A stretch of 64,000 nt of DNA from assembly GCA_012972825.1 (NCBI GenBank), contig JABDHL010000006.1:1-64000 (forward strand), written 5' to 3'. Under the pieces are notes generated by a model. That model made no database searches. It saw only the letters and a list, made by a program, of their open reading frames with translations, and had not been told where the DNA came from. Each line of letters starts with the position of its first letter. Within the stretch, counting starts at the first letter, position 1. The translations under genes and the position numbers were made by a program. This document shows positions 8,835 through 17,231 of this stretch, piece after piece. The DNA comes from Chlorobiaceae bacterium (lineage in GTDB: Bacteria > Bacteroidota > Chlorobiia > Chlorobiales > Chlorobiaceae).

Positions 8835-11480
8835 TTATTCTTTCAATGTTTCAAACTTTTCCACCAAGCCGGGCTGCTTCAACTTCCTGGCAAGCAATTG
8901 AATAACACGTTTAGCATCTTCTTTCCTGCCGACGTTCCGGTATGCTCTTGCCAGGACATAAAAAAGCCGTGGATCGGCTCCTGGCGAAGCGTGTTTTGTC
9001 AGTTTTTCAAGATAATCAATATACTGCGTCGCTTTCTGCTTTTCACCAAGCCGAACATAAAGGGCCACTACCGAACCGGCAAGTTCCGGGTTTAAGGGAT
9101 ACTGTGCAGGAGGAAGAAGTTTCCCCGAGGTGTCGAGCACCTGCAACGCCAGCATTCCCCGCGGTACATCACTGAAGGAACCTGAAGCATCGGGTATGTT
9201 AAGCATCCCCTGAGGATCACTGGCCAGTTCAAGAGCCAGCCTGACAAAGAGAGGTGAGTAGTTGCCGCACAGCCTCCTTGAGGTTTCTTCAAGAAAGACC
9301 TTCTGATTATTAATATTTCTAAACCTGTAAACATCCATAAGGTTTTTATAGAGCAGTACGGGATCCACATAGCTCATAGGATCAGCGCTTTTAAGGGGCA
9401 CCACCTTATAAACAAGCCCGTCAAGCCGAAGATAACTCTCAAGCCCGATCATGCTTTCGGGATCGACGGTCAGGGCAAAATAAACCGGACGCTGTGAAAA
9501 GTTGTTCATGAGAATCTCATAAACGGCAATATCCTGAGGCCTGAAATATCCCTGCCCATTATAGGTCATTCCAGGCTTCAGCAGCCATGTCATTGTATCA
9601 GTCGGCTCCGAGGGCAATGCATACCCATGAAGACGAGACTCGTCCACAAGTTTCTGCCGGGCAGAAAAGGCCGGAAGCACTGCATCAACCGAATCAATAG
9701 GCATATAGGTGATACCAGCTATCTCACCGTCGCTCATGCTGAACACAACCGGTTTTGCTCCCCTTGGCCGGGTATTTTTCAACTGTTCAAGATACCAGCC
9801 GGTATTGGCAAGGCTGAGGTTGACCACGCGTACATCGGTTCTGATGCCTGTAACCTCCTGAAGATACCATAAGGGAAAGGTGTCGTTATCACCGTTGGTA
9901 AACAGAATAGCATCTTTTTCACAGCTCTGCAGCATATTCCATGCCCAGTCCCATGGAACATAGTTGCCCGACCTGTCGTGCACCCTGTAGTTTACCTGAA
10001 GCATCCTCGCATTGATCAGCAGCAAGCCGGCAAGAACCGTCAGCACGGCAAGAACAAGCTGGTGCCTTTTACCGGTAACCTTCAGGCGCTCTCCAAGCCA
10101 ATACCACAGGCTTTCGATTCCTATCCCTATCCAGAGGGCAAAGGCAAAAAAACTGCCGACATAACTGTAGTCACGCTCTCTCGGCTGAGGTTCAGTCTGG
10201 TTAAGATAGATCACAAGTGCTGCGCCGGTCAGTACAAACAGCGCGGAGACAACAAGCCCCATCTTCCATTGTCGCCGGAAATGTGAAATCGCTCCGGCAA
10301 GACCTACCAGAAACGGTATACCCCAAAGTACCGACCAGTCAACTCCCGCGCCTTCCATGTCATGCTCACGCCCGATAAACTGCCAGCCGAAATACCGGAA
10401 GTACATCTTCTGCATCTGATAGGTGAGAAAATAATCGAGATCACTCGAGTACTGCTGGTAATAATACTGATGGACCGGTTCAGGGGACCAGCGTCTCGGC
10501 CAGAGGGGCATCTCACCGTACTGCTCACGGTTGACATACGAAAAAAAAGCCTCGGGTGTGGAAGGATTATTTTCGTTCAGGGGTGGCCCTGCCTGCGCAC
10601 GAACATAGATCAGGCTATAGGATGTATAGCCGATAATGATCAGAAAAAGCGAGATGAAGACGGTATTCAGAAGCGCCATCCTATGCCTGTGGGAATACCA
10701 GGTACCATAACCCAGCACCCCTACAAGCAGAAAAAATCCCCACCATGAGGTCAGATGAAGGAACACCGGAAGACCCCTGATAACCCCTATATAGATCAGA
10801 AAAAACAATCCTACAGCCGTCAGAATAAAAAGCGAGAAGGATTTAACGGTTACCTCGTATTTTTTAACATAGTAGACCACTGCAACAGCAAACAATGCAA
10901 GAAGACTGAGCAGATGCACTCCAATCGAAAGCCCGATCATGTACATCACGAGAAGGAGCCAGCGCTCGTGCCCGGGTTTGGGATCCTCTTCATACCAGCG
11001 AAGGATCAGCCAGACGACCATGGCCGTAAAAAACGATGACGAGGCCCATACTCCTGCTTCAACGGCGTTAAACCAGAAACTGTCAGACACAGCAAGTGCG
11101 AGAGCACCTATTATGGCTCCACCATAGGCCGATACCTGTTCAGCCGGACTCCAACGGTCAGGATCGGTTTTACGGTACAGAATGATAAAGCGTATGGTGA
11201 TGAGATAGGTGAGCATCACGGTTGCTGAACTGACCAGAGTACTGATCAGGTTAACCCGGGCACCGATATCACTGAAAAACGGAATCATTGAAAACAGATG
11301 TGCGACCAGAAGAAAAAGCGGTGCTCCCGGAGGATGAGGAATCCCGAGGGTATAGGCCGTAGCGATAGACTCTCCGCAATCCCAGAAAGAAAATGTGGGA
11401 GCCATGGTACGGAGATATAATATTCCAGCGGCCAAAAAGAGAACAGCTGCAAGAGTGCGGTTAATTGTCCGGTGTGTCAT
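8835..11480 (-). CDS. DUF2723 (GT117-type) polytopic membrane glycosyltransferase-like protein
   Basis: An 881-residue membrane protein. The N-terminal half carries many hydrophobic segments, with the family signature FWDCGESIATAYTLGIPHPPGAP at about residues 32-54, split by acidic FWDCGE reminiscent of the Asp/Glu catalytic loop of C-type GTs. The C-terminal part (about 500-881) is soluble and ends with tetratricopeptide-like helices (ARAYRNVGRKEDAKRVIQ). DUF2723 proteins are found mainly in Bacteroidetes/Chlorobi and are classed with protein O-mannosyltransferase-like enzymes. The substrate is not determined here. It sits between hemW and lpxA in a dense minus-strand run. Confidence 0.88.
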   Translation of the reverse strand: MTHRTINRTLAAVLFLAAGILYLRTMAPTFSFWDCGESIATAYTLGIPHPPGAPLFLLVAHLFSMIPFFSDIGARVNLISTLVSSATVMLTYLITIRFIILYRKTDPDRWSPAEQVSAYGGAIIGALALAVSDSFWFNAVEAGVWASSSFFTAMVVWLILRWYEEDPKPGHERWLLLVMYMIGLSIGVHLLSLLALFAVAVVYYVKKYEVTVKSFSLFILTAVGLFFLIYIGVIRGLPVFLHLTSWWGFFLLVGVLGYGTWYSHRHRMALLNTVFISLFLIIIGYTSYSLIYVRAQAGPPLNENNPSTPEAFFSYVNREQYGEMPLWPRRWSPEPVHQYYYQQYSSDLDYFLTYQMQKMYFRYFGWQFIGREHDMEGAGVDWSVLWGIPFLVGLAGAISHFRRQWKMGLVVSALFVLTGAALVIYLNQTEPQPRERDYSYVGSFFAFALWIGIGIESLWYWLGERLKVTGKRHQLVLAVLTVLAGLLLINARMLQVNYRVHDRSGNYVPWDWAWNMLQSCEKDAILFTNGDNDTFPLWYLQEVTGIRTDVRVVNLSLANTGWYLEQLKNTRPRGAKPVVFSMSDGEIAGITYMPIDSVDAVLPAFSARQKLVDESRLHGYALPSEPTDTMTWLLKPGMTYNGQGYFRPQDIAVYEILMNNFSQRPVYFALTVDPESMIGLESYLRLDGLVYKVVPLKSADPMSYVDPVLLYKNLMDVYRFRNINNQKVFLEETSRRLCGNYSPLFVRLALELASDPQGMLNIPDASGSFSDVPRGMLALQVLDTSGKLLPPAQYPLNPELAGSVVALYVRLGEKQKATQYIDYLEKLTKHASPGADPRLFYVLARAYRNVGRKEDAKRVIQLLARKLKQPGLVEKFETLKE

Positions 11481-11506
11481 AAAAAAATATCAGTTCAATG
11501 GGCCTG

Positions 11507-12631
11507 TTACCCGAAAATAAAATCCCCGGCAATAAGATCGGCAAACAAAAAACCTTTCGGTGTCAGGTAAAGACGCCCTTCATGCTCTTCTATCCATCCT
11601 TTCTGTTCAAATCGGACAATAGTCTGTGAAAGTCGAAGTCCTAATTTATTTTCTTTTCGCAAAAACTCAACATCAAGACCGCTGTTTATTCGAAGTGAAA
11701 GAAAAACCTGCTCGGTAAACCGCTCCTCAGCTGAAAGCTCTTCACGAAAAACAACTGCACTCCCGGGAGCCGCGATATATCGGGTAAGGCTTGAAACATT
11801 TGCTGAACGGATCTCCTGCCCTCCGGAAACAAGAAAACTGTGTGCGGAAGGGCCAAATCCAAGGTATTGCTCTCGCTTCCAGCTTGCCAGATTATATCGT
11901 GAATGGCAGCCCGGCAGTGAAAAGTTGGATACCTCATAATGTGAATATCCCTGAAGCACCAGTTCACTGATTGCATGTTCATACAAGGAAGCCTGCGCTT
12001 CATCATCAGGGACGGTGATTTCACCACGTGCAACATTACGGAAAAGCCTGGTCTTCGGCTCCACAGACAGCATATAAACCGACAGATGCTGGGGCCGGAG
12101 TAAAAGAGCCGCATGCAGATCAGCCTCCCAGAGCGGAAGATGCTCTCCGGGAACCCCGCAGATGAGGTCAACGCTGACTGACTCAAATTTCCGGAGCGCA
12201 CCCTTGGTTACCTCTTGTGATTCGTGCGCCGAATGCGCCCTGCCGAGCGCCTGCAGCTTTTCGGCTGTGAATGACTGAACGCCGAGACTCAGCCTTGTTA
12301 TCCCTGCTGCACGGAGTTCACCCATGGCATTACCGCCAAGATCCTCGGGATTAGCCTCGAGGGCAATCTCAATATCAGGCGCAAAGCGACACAAGGAGGA
12401 AATCTCGTCGAGCCATTCTGCAAGATGGCGCACAGGAACCATCGAAGGAGTACCACCTCCAAAATGAATGGCACTTATTGTCTGTCCTTTCAGATCGGAC
12501 GATCGGGATGCAGTTTCTATGGAGAGAGCCTTAAAATATGCACCGATATGATCCGTGCGCGTCACAAGGTAAAAATCACAATAGCTGCAGCGGTTTTTAC
12601 AGAAGGGAATATGCACATAAAGACTCAGCAT
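11507..12631 (-). CDS. hemW: Radical SAM family heme chaperone HemW
   Basis: A protein of 374 residues. The N-terminus YVHIPFCKNRCSYCDF contains the CxxxCxxC cluster (C11, C15, C18) followed by F20, the pattern that separates HemW from true coproporphyrinogen oxidase HemN. Then come the SAM-binding GGGTPS (about 59-64) and a C-terminal HemW domain with a winged-helix end (RFEQKGWIEEHEGRLYLTPKG). HemW binds heme and delivers it to respiratory enzymes. Older annotations call it oxygen-independent coproporphyrinogen III oxidase. Confidence 0.92.
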   Translation of the reverse strand: MLSLYVHIPFCKNRCSYCDFYLVTRTDHIGAYFKALSIETASRSSDLKGQTISAIHFGGGTPSMVPVRHLAEWLDEISSLCRFAPDIEIALEANPEDLGGNAMGELRAAGITRLSLGVQSFTAEKLQALGRAHSAHESQEVTKGALRKFESVSVDLICGVPGEHLPLWEADLHAALLLRPQHLSVYMLSVEPKTRLFRNVARGEITVPDDEAQASLYEHAISELVLQGYSHYEVSNFSLPGCHSRYNLASWKREQYLGFGPSAHSFLVSGGQEIRSANVSSLTRYIAAPGSAVVFREELSAEERFTEQVFLSLRINSGLDVEFLRKENKLGLRLSQTIVRFEQKGWIEEHEGRLYLTPKGFLFADLIAGDFIFG

Positions 12632-12670
12632 ACTCTGAAGAAGGTGGCGTAAGGAAGAGGATTACAATCT

Positions 12671-13261
12671 TTAACCAGCAAGAATATACTCCGTAACAGC
12701 TTTATAGAGATCATCAGCTATAAATTCAGGAATGATGTTGCGCTGCATACAGAGTTCTTCCTCATTGTGACCTGTTCTTACCAGCACCGACCTAAGTCCC
12801 GCACGTATACCGCATTCCACGTCAAGCGTTTTATCACCGATAAAAAACGATGCTCTTCTATCAACAATAAGCCCTTCTGCAAGAAAATCTTCAATGGCAC
12901 GCTCTACCATACCCGTCGCCGGTTTCCGAAATTCAATGAAACGATCGTAATCCGGATGAGGATACTCGGGATGGTAAGGGCAGTAATAACAACGATCGAA
13001 GCCGGCATTTTTAAGCAGAAGCAGTTCATTCAGATAGTCGTTCACCTCCTCAACCTGCTCGACCGTAGCTATGCCCCTGGCAATACCTGCCTGATTGGTC
13101 ACAATGACAATCCGAAACCCGGCACTCTTTGCGAGAGCAATAGCTTCGTCTGCCCGATCAATCAGAAGAAGCTGTTCTCTGGTGTAAATGTAACTCCCGG
13201 TATCCTGATTGATCGTCCCATCTCTGTCAAGAAAAAGAACTTTTATGGTCTGCACCATCAT
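12671..13261 (-). CDS. gmhB: D-glycero-D-manno-heptose 1,7-bisphosphate 7-phosphatase (HAD-IIIA)
   Basis: A HAD-superfamily phosphatase of 196 residues. The nucleophile motif is LFLDRDGTIN (D12 and D14), motif II IVTNQAGI (54-60), and motif IV IGDKTLDVECG (141-151). Family members make heptose 1-phosphate for the LPS core. The zinc loop is only half present: C94-x-x-H97-P is kept, but the second pair, usually CxCRKP, reads FIEFRKP (108-114). It follows glgA by 3 bp, with ATGATG at the start allowing either codon. A histidinol-phosphatase role is possible but less likely without other his genes. Confidence 0.85.
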   Translation of the reverse strand: MMVQTIKVLFLDRDGTINQDTGSYIYTREQLLLIDRADEAIALAKSAGFRIVIVTNQAGIARGIATVEQVEEVNDYLNELLLLKNAGFDRCYYCPYHPEYPHPDYDRFIEFRKPATGMVERAIEDFLAEGLIVDRRASFFIGDKTLDVECGIRAGLRSVLVRTGHNEEELCMQRNIIPEFIADDLYKAVTEYILAG

Positions 13262-13264
13262 CCC

Positions 13265-14734
13265 CTATTTTTCAAGAAGTTGACGATACAATTGATCATA
13301 CTCTCCGGCGGAATTTTTCCAGGTAAAGTCCCTGTTCATGGCTGCAGTGACAATCTGCTCCCAGCTCTCTTCGTCATGAAAGCATTCAATAGCCTCATTG
13401 AGCTTAGCAAGAAGCGAGTCGGAGGTATAGTCATAAAAAATAAACCCTGATCCTCTTTCGTCGGTAAAATCGTCAATGGTTTCAACAATCCCGCCACCGG
13501 CATAAGCCACAGGTATGGTTCCGTAATTCATCGCAAACATCTGGATCATCCCGCATGACTCAATCATACCGGGCATAAGCAGAATGTCCAGCCCTGCTAT
13601 GATAAGGTGGAAAAAACTATCGGAAAATTCAGCTTGCAGACTTATCTGCTCAGGATGCGCAACCGCAAAATCCTGAAAAAGCTTTTCGTATTTCTTGTCG
13701 CCGGAACCACTGATTATAAGCTGAACATCAAGAGCGGCAAGCTGTTCAAGGCTTTGCAGAAGCAGTTCAGCTCCCTGAAATTCATCAAAATTGGCAATAA
13801 CTCCGACAAGCGGTACACCTTCACGATACGGAAGGCCTGCATCCTCAAGCAGAGCTTTTTTATTGTCAAGCTTGCCATCCATATTTTCAAGACCGTAGCG
13901 CTTTTTGATGAGCTTGTCAGCCGAAGGGTTCCACTGTCTGCTGTCAATACCGTTAAGAATGCCATAAAACTTTGCCTGATGCTCTTCAAGAACCGGAGCG
14001 AGTCCAAAAGTCTGGGGGCCATCCTGTACAATCTCCTCGGCATACCGTTTCGAAGTCGTGGTAAACAGGTCGACATGTTCAACACCGGTATAGAGCATAT
14101 TCACCTCGTCATTGGTGCAAAAAAGTCCGGAACATACTTCATCGGGAAGCAGCTTCTGGAATGACTTATAGGGAACAACACCCTGACGGTAAATATTATG
14201 AATGGTAAGTACTGTTTTTATATCTTTGAAGAATTCGTTCGAAGCGTAGACTGTTTTCAGCAAGAGGGGAATAAGACAGGCATACCAGTCATGACAGTGG
14301 ATAATATCGGGTTTCCATCCAAGCCGCTGCAAGGTTTCGAGAACACCTACATTGAAAAAAACAACTTTGTCGGCGCTTCCCTTGAGATCATTTCCACTGT
14401 ACAGGTCGGTAAAAAGACCATTACGCTTAAAATATTTTTCGTTATACAAAAAATATGTCTGGATCTTGCTCGAAGGTAATGCCGTCACCTTGACGTTCAG
14501 CAAGTCTGTTTTCTCCTTCAGATGAACCTCTATGTCGGACAGACGCAAAACATCATGCAACCTGAACTTCCGGTCATTTATAGTGCCGTATTTCGGCATC
14601 ATGATACGTGCCTCGAACCCTTCTTCCTCGATAGCCTGGGGGAATGATGCCATAAAATCAGCAAGTGCGCTGATTCTTACAAAAGGAGAAACTTCACCTG
14701 AGACATAAAGAACTTTAATATTTCGTCTGGCCAT
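13265..14734 (-). CDS. glgA: Glycogen synthase (GT5, ADP-glucose type)
   Basis: A GT-B fold enzyme of 489 residues that extends alpha-1,4-glucan from ADP-glucose. Seen are the N-terminal domain VLYVSGEVSPFVRISALADF, the mid-protein acceptor-side block IIHCHDWYACL, and the C-terminal nucleotide-sugar site IESCGMIQMFAMNYGT with the conserved Glu. The KxGGL loop that normally binds ADP-glucose near the N-terminus is replaced by RISAL (20-24). The rest looks intact, so the gene is probably functional with a variant loop. It is the first gene of the minus-strand run and is divergent from the lipoprotein gene at 14872. Confidence 0.88.
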   Translation of the reverse strand: MARRNIKVLYVSGEVSPFVRISALADFMASFPQAIEEEGFEARIMMPKYGTINDRKFRLHDVLRLSDIEVHLKEKTDLLNVKVTALPSSKIQTYFLYNEKYFKRNGLFTDLYSGNDLKGSADKVVFFNVGVLETLQRLGWKPDIIHCHDWYACLIPLLLKTVYASNEFFKDIKTVLTIHNIYRQGVVPYKSFQKLLPDEVCSGLFCTNDEVNMLYTGVEHVDLFTTTSKRYAEEIVQDGPQTFGLAPVLEEHQAKFYGILNGIDSRQWNPSADKLIKKRYGLENMDGKLDNKKALLEDAGLPYREGVPLVGVIANFDEFQGAELLLQSLEQLAALDVQLIISGSGDKKYEKLFQDFAVAHPEQISLQAEFSDSFFHLIIAGLDILLMPGMIESCGMIQMFAMNYGTIPVAYAGGGIVETIDDFTDERGSGFIFYDYTSDSLLAKLNEAIECFHDEESWEQIVTAAMNRDFTWKNSAGEYDQLYRQLLEK

Positions 14735-14871
14735 CTATATCACAATCAATCTATAATTTTTCACGAAAAACTTTCATAGAACTACTTTAGTTTTTAATTT
14801 ACGAATTTTCACAGACACATACAATCAAGCCTCTTTTCCTGAGAACCGGACCAGAGAACCGAAGGATTTTC

Positions 14872-16596
14872 ATGCAGAGTTTCTACCGTTTCATGAAGAT
14901 GTTCTTCATTCTCCTGTTATGGCTTTACGGAGGCTGCGCTTCCGATCGTCCACCGACGGGCGGCCCTGTCGATACCACTCCATTACAGGTGGTTCTTTCC
15001 AATCCTGCGCCCTCATCCGTCAATGTATCCACAGACAGAATTCACCTGACCTTCAACCATTATATTTCCGGAAGACAATTGCTTAATGCACTTTTTTTTT
15101 CACCTTCCATCGGCGCATACGACATTGATGTCAAAGGAAAAGAGGTGGAAATAATCGTGCAAAAACCTCTTGAAAAAAATCGCACCTACGTCATCACTAT
15201 TGACAAAAATCTCAGAGACTACCGTGGACGTTCCTTTTCAGCTCCCTGTACCTTTGCATTTTCCACAGGACCGATTATCGATACCGGAATAATCAGCGGC
15301 AACGTCATCAACGCAGACTTTTCACCAGCCGCAAATGCACTGCTGCTGGCTTTTACCTACCGACCTGAACCATCGCCATCAGGAACTCTGCTGACAAGAG
15401 AACCGGACTACCTCATACAGGCAAATGCCTCAGGCGCCTTCTCTTTCAATCACATCGCTTCCGGATTGTACAGTATTATTGCCGTCAACAACCGAAACAA
15501 TGACCTGCGCTATAACTATAAGACAGAAGAGGCAGGCTTAAGCACCGTTTCCGTTGTTCCTGCAGGCTTTTCCAACCTGATGTTGAAGATTGACGCTCTA
15601 CAAAGCAATATCGATGGACTTGTATCCTGCTCGCCCCTTGAACAGCAGCTGCTTGAAATAAAATTTGCCCGTCCGCTCAACATAACCTCATTCGACCCCG
15701 AAAAGCTTGAGATTCGTCACCCTGTAACACATACACTGATTCCCGTTGTTACCTGGTTCAGTAAAAACCGCTCATTGAATGAGAAAGAATTTATTATTGT
15801 GACCGATAAGCTCCAGCCGAATCAACCATACCTGATCAGCTACAATGCTCATGACGGAAAAGGTGCAAACAGAGCAATTCCATTTTACGGTTTATCCCGA
15901 CATACAGGAAACCGTCTGTTTTCGGTAACCCTCTCTCCTGAAAACAAAAGTGAACCTGCATACCTTGATATGGCCTGGCCGTCACTCGGCAAGGTTGTTG
16001 TGATCAAGTTATCAGCTCCACTCCCTGAATCAGCGTTCAGCAAGGCAATCACTCTTTCAGAAACAGGCACCGGCCAAAAAGAGCCCATTCATTTTTCATT
16101 GATCACTATTGATCCCCGCACGTTTGCCCTGAAACCAACAAGTGGATTTCAACCAGGCCGCACTTACAGCGTCAGCGTCAATTCTTCTGCAACCGACACA
16201 TCTGGAAAGGCAAAACCGGTAGTTTCGCAATTCAGGACAGCCGAGAAAAAAGAGACCGGAAGCATTTCCGGAACAGGCCATGCTTCAGGAAAGTATGTGG
16301 TCATTGAGGCAAAATTATCAGGATCAGGTTCAGCAACGACTTACAGCACGTCAGTACTCTGTGACAAGAATGGAACCTTTCGCTACGTATTCCCGGAACT
16401 CCCGCCAGGCAGCTATACGGTCAGTGCATTTATACATTCCGGCAGTAAACCACCTGCCCCATACCAGCAATGGGATCCAGGAACAATTGAGCCTTATAAG
16501 CCTGCCGAACCATTCGGGTTCTATACTGAACCAGTCAAAGTACGTGCAGGATGGACAACCGAGCACATCGACCTACAAATCATAACATCCCGATAA
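14872..16596 (+). CDS. Ig-like (Big_5/SbsA type) domain lipoprotein
   Basis: A 574-residue exported protein. A hydrophobic signal (residues 7-20) ends in lipobox LYGGC with the lipidated Cys22, followed by PPTGGPVDTTPL, a common linker. Residues about 40-135 form an Ig-like Big_5 domain (NPAPSSVNVSTDRIHLTFNH). A carboxypeptidase-regulatory-like beta domain (GNVINADFSPAANALLLAF) follows, then further Ig-like repeats and a second beta-sandwich near the C-terminus. Such proteins are typical of Bacteroidetes/Chlorobi cell envelopes and have no known enzyme activity. It lies 21 bp upstream of bchJ on the same strand. Confidence 0.85.
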   Translation: MQSFYRFMKMFFILLLWLYGGCASDRPPTGGPVDTTPLQVVLSNPAPSSVNVSTDRIHLTFNHYISGRQLLNALFFSPSIGAYDIDVKGKEVEIIVQKPLEKNRTYVITIDKNLRDYRGRSFSAPCTFAFSTGPIIDTGIISGNVINADFSPAANALLLAFTYRPEPSPSGTLLTREPDYLIQANASGAFSFNHIASGLYSIIAVNNRNNDLRYNYKTEEAGLSTVSVVPAGFSNLMLKIDALQSNIDGLVSCSPLEQQLLEIKFARPLNITSFDPEKLEIRHPVTHTLIPVVTWFSKNRSLNEKEFIIVTDKLQPNQPYLISYNAHDGKGANRAIPFYGLSRHTGNRLFSVTLSPENKSEPAYLDMAWPSLGKVVVIKLSAPLPESAFSKAITLSETGTGQKEPIHFSLITIDPRTFALKPTSGFQPGRTYSVSVNSSATDTSGKAKPVVSQFRTAEKKETGSISGTGHASGKYVVIEAKLSGSGSATTYSTSVLCDKNGTFRYVFPELPPGSYTVSAFIHSGSKPPAPYQQWDPGTIEPYKPAEPFGFYTEPVKVRAGWTTEHIDLQIITSR

Positions 16597-16617
16597 TACA
16601 ACAGATTTTTTCCCACA

Positions 16618-17193
16618 ATGAGTAGTACACCTTCAAAAATCGGACCTAATTCCATTATCCAGACCGTCGCAGCTCTTGAAGCTAAATTCGGTAAAAAAGA
16701 AGCTGACTCAATACTGAAAAAAATTGGCCAGGGAAACTTCATAGGCAACCTGCCGACAGAGATGATTGAAGAGTCAAAATTTCATGCGATGGTTACCTCT
16801 CTGCAAAAAGAACTTGGCGATAAAGCTACTGCCGGCATCCTGAAAGAATCCGGAGAACGCACAGCCCGATACCTTCTCAAAGTCCGAATCCCCGGCATCT
16901 TCCAGAAACTGGTGAAGCTCCTGCCCAGTCGCCCGGCATTCCAAATTTTCCTCTTCGCCATCAGCAAAAACGCATGGACCTTTGCGGGCAGCGGCAAATT
17001 CAGCTACACCATGAGCCGTCCGCCGGAAATAACCGTGATTGTAACCTACCCGACCAACCCTGTAGTCGGCAACTTCTACCTCGGCACCTTCACAGCCCTC
17101 CTGCAGGAACTGGTCAACCCGAAAACAAAAATCAAGGCTGACATTCGGCAGGAAAACAAGACTATCCGGTGCAAGTACCGTTGCGAGATTTGA
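16618..17193 (+). CDS. bchJ: BchJ, bacteriochlorophyll biosynthesis protein (V4R-type)
   Basis: A protein of 191 residues starting MSSTPSKIGPNSIIQTVAALE, a small cytoplasmic V4R-like domain protein that I recognise as BchJ of green sulfur bacteria. Its C-terminus carries a cysteine pair, IRCKYRCEI. BchJ was named 4-vinyl (later 8-vinyl) protochlorophyllide reductase. From memory, work in Chlorobaculum tepidum assigned the reductase to BciA and left BchJ with an accessory role, perhaps substrate handling. It is 21 bp after the Ig-like lipoprotein gene, so it may be co-transcribed. The bchNBL operon lies 2 kb further, on the other strand. Confidence 0.85.
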   Translation: MSSTPSKIGPNSIIQTVAALEAKFGKKEADSILKKIGQGNFIGNLPTEMIEESKFHAMVTSLQKELGDKATAGILKESGERTARYLLKVRIPGIFQKLVKLLPSRPAFQIFLFAISKNAWTFAGSGKFSYTMSRPPEITVIVTYPTNPVVGNFYLGTFTALLQELVNPKTKIKADIRQENKTIRCKYRCEI

Positions 17194-17212
17194 AGGAAGA
17201 AAGCTGTTGGTG

Positions 17213-17227
17213 CCTATAGGACTTATA
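17213..17227. repeat. 15-bp direct repeat, left copy (flanks the ATPase pseudogene)
   Basis: CCTATAGGACTTATA, identical to 19251-19265. It lies between the bchJ stop and the 3' end of the broken ATPase gene, 4 bp from the latter. Confidence 0.7.
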
Positions 17228-17231
17228 TCAA

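Noticed and set aside
12767-13450. 227-residue frame on the + strand
   Set aside because: It is antisense to gmhB and the end of glgA; a shadow frame.
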